From Caldifarciminota bacterium (GTDB taxonomy: Bacteria > Hydrothermota > Hydrothermia > B15-G9 > WFZT01), in assembly GCA_026986655.1 (NCBI GenBank), contig JALSOD010000022.1:1-5031 (forward strand): a DNA stretch of 5,031 nt, in the 5' to 3' direction. How positions within the stretch are numbered: the stretch's first letter is position 1; each line of letters starts with the position of its first letter. Shown piece by piece: positions 4,932 through 5,031 of this stretch. Below the pieces are notes generated by a model. It ran no database searches. It was given only the letters and a program-made list of their open reading frames with translations, and was not told where the DNA came from. The translations under genes were made by a program, and so were the position numbers.

Positions 4932-5031
4932 GAAATTCAATCCCCCTTAATCCCTGACATTACCCATGTTTTTACGTAAATGCATACCCATACATTCTAT
5001 ATACAATAATCCTCACCGTACTTATCATCCT

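Larger units (their letters stand above)
4513..5031. other. AT-rich region without a convincing gene
   Basis: Both strands are interrupted by many stops. The longest frames (4574-4834 on +, with a TTG start; a start-less open stretch 4959-4768 on -) lack ribosome binding sites and recognisable motifs. The region contains scattered GGGGA/TCCCC tracts and three small inverted repeats (4568-4598, 4808-4820, 4903-4931). On the - strand the frame running in from the right edge ends with TAA at 4974-4972, too short to judge as a gene end. Confidence 0.5.

Noticed and set aside
4768..4959. 63-codon open stretch on the minus strand (includes GDFHHFHKPEIPVGEG)
   Set aside because: It has no ATG and no SD, and ends in a stop followed by another short open run. 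I considered a decayed gene but recognise no family in it.
1..5031. CRISPR array, tRNA or rRNA genes
   Set aside because: No regularly spaced repeats, cloverleaf or rRNA-like sequence was seen on either strand.

Overview
The window holds the 3' part of a redox-enzyme gene on the + strand, facing a compact three-gene restriction-modification (R-M) operon on the - strand. To the right lies about 1 kb of AT-rich DNA with little convincing coding content. No tRNA, rRNA, CRISPR array or intact transposase is visible. The source is a prokaryote that uses strong Shine-Dalgarno (SD) sequences and many AGA/AGG arginine codons. The DNA methyltransferase resembles a family I associate with archaea and thermophilic bacteria. 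I cannot decide between archaeon and bacterium from this window: a sigma70-like promoter can be read upstream of the operon, but such hexamers also arise by chance in AT-rich DNA.

Region by region. At 3-1289 (+) is a GltD/NfnB-type flavin and iron-sulfur NAD(P) oxidoreductase. Its true start is left of the window: the frame is open to base 3 and those codons encode conserved family sequence. At 1290-1669 is a convergent intergenic region with a perfect 15-bp hairpin next to the oxidoreductase gene and a pair of GAA-loop hairpins next to the R-M operon. They are plausible terminators, one for each direction. At 1670-4057 (-) is the operon, transcribed right to left: an unrecognised 193-aa protein, an N6-adenine/N4-cytosine-type DNA methyltransferase, and a DpnII/MboI-family restriction endonuclease. 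Successive genes overlap by 7 and 14 bases and each has its own SD, so translational coupling is likely. At 4098-4454 (-) are three small consecutive ORFs, each preceded by an SD-like sequence, below a possible promoter at 4484-4512. They could be leader peptides, small genes or debris. At 4513-5031 only short inverted repeats are seen.

How the genes work together. The methyltransferase should protect host DNA at the sequence cut by the endonuclease. The DpnII-family match suggests GATC, which is an inference. The first gene is translationally coupled to the methyltransferase and unrecognised, so it is the best candidate here for something undescribed, such as an accessory or regulatory R-M component. 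The operon is visibly richer in A+T than the oxidoreductase gene, as expected for a horizontally acquired defence cassette beside a housekeeping gene.
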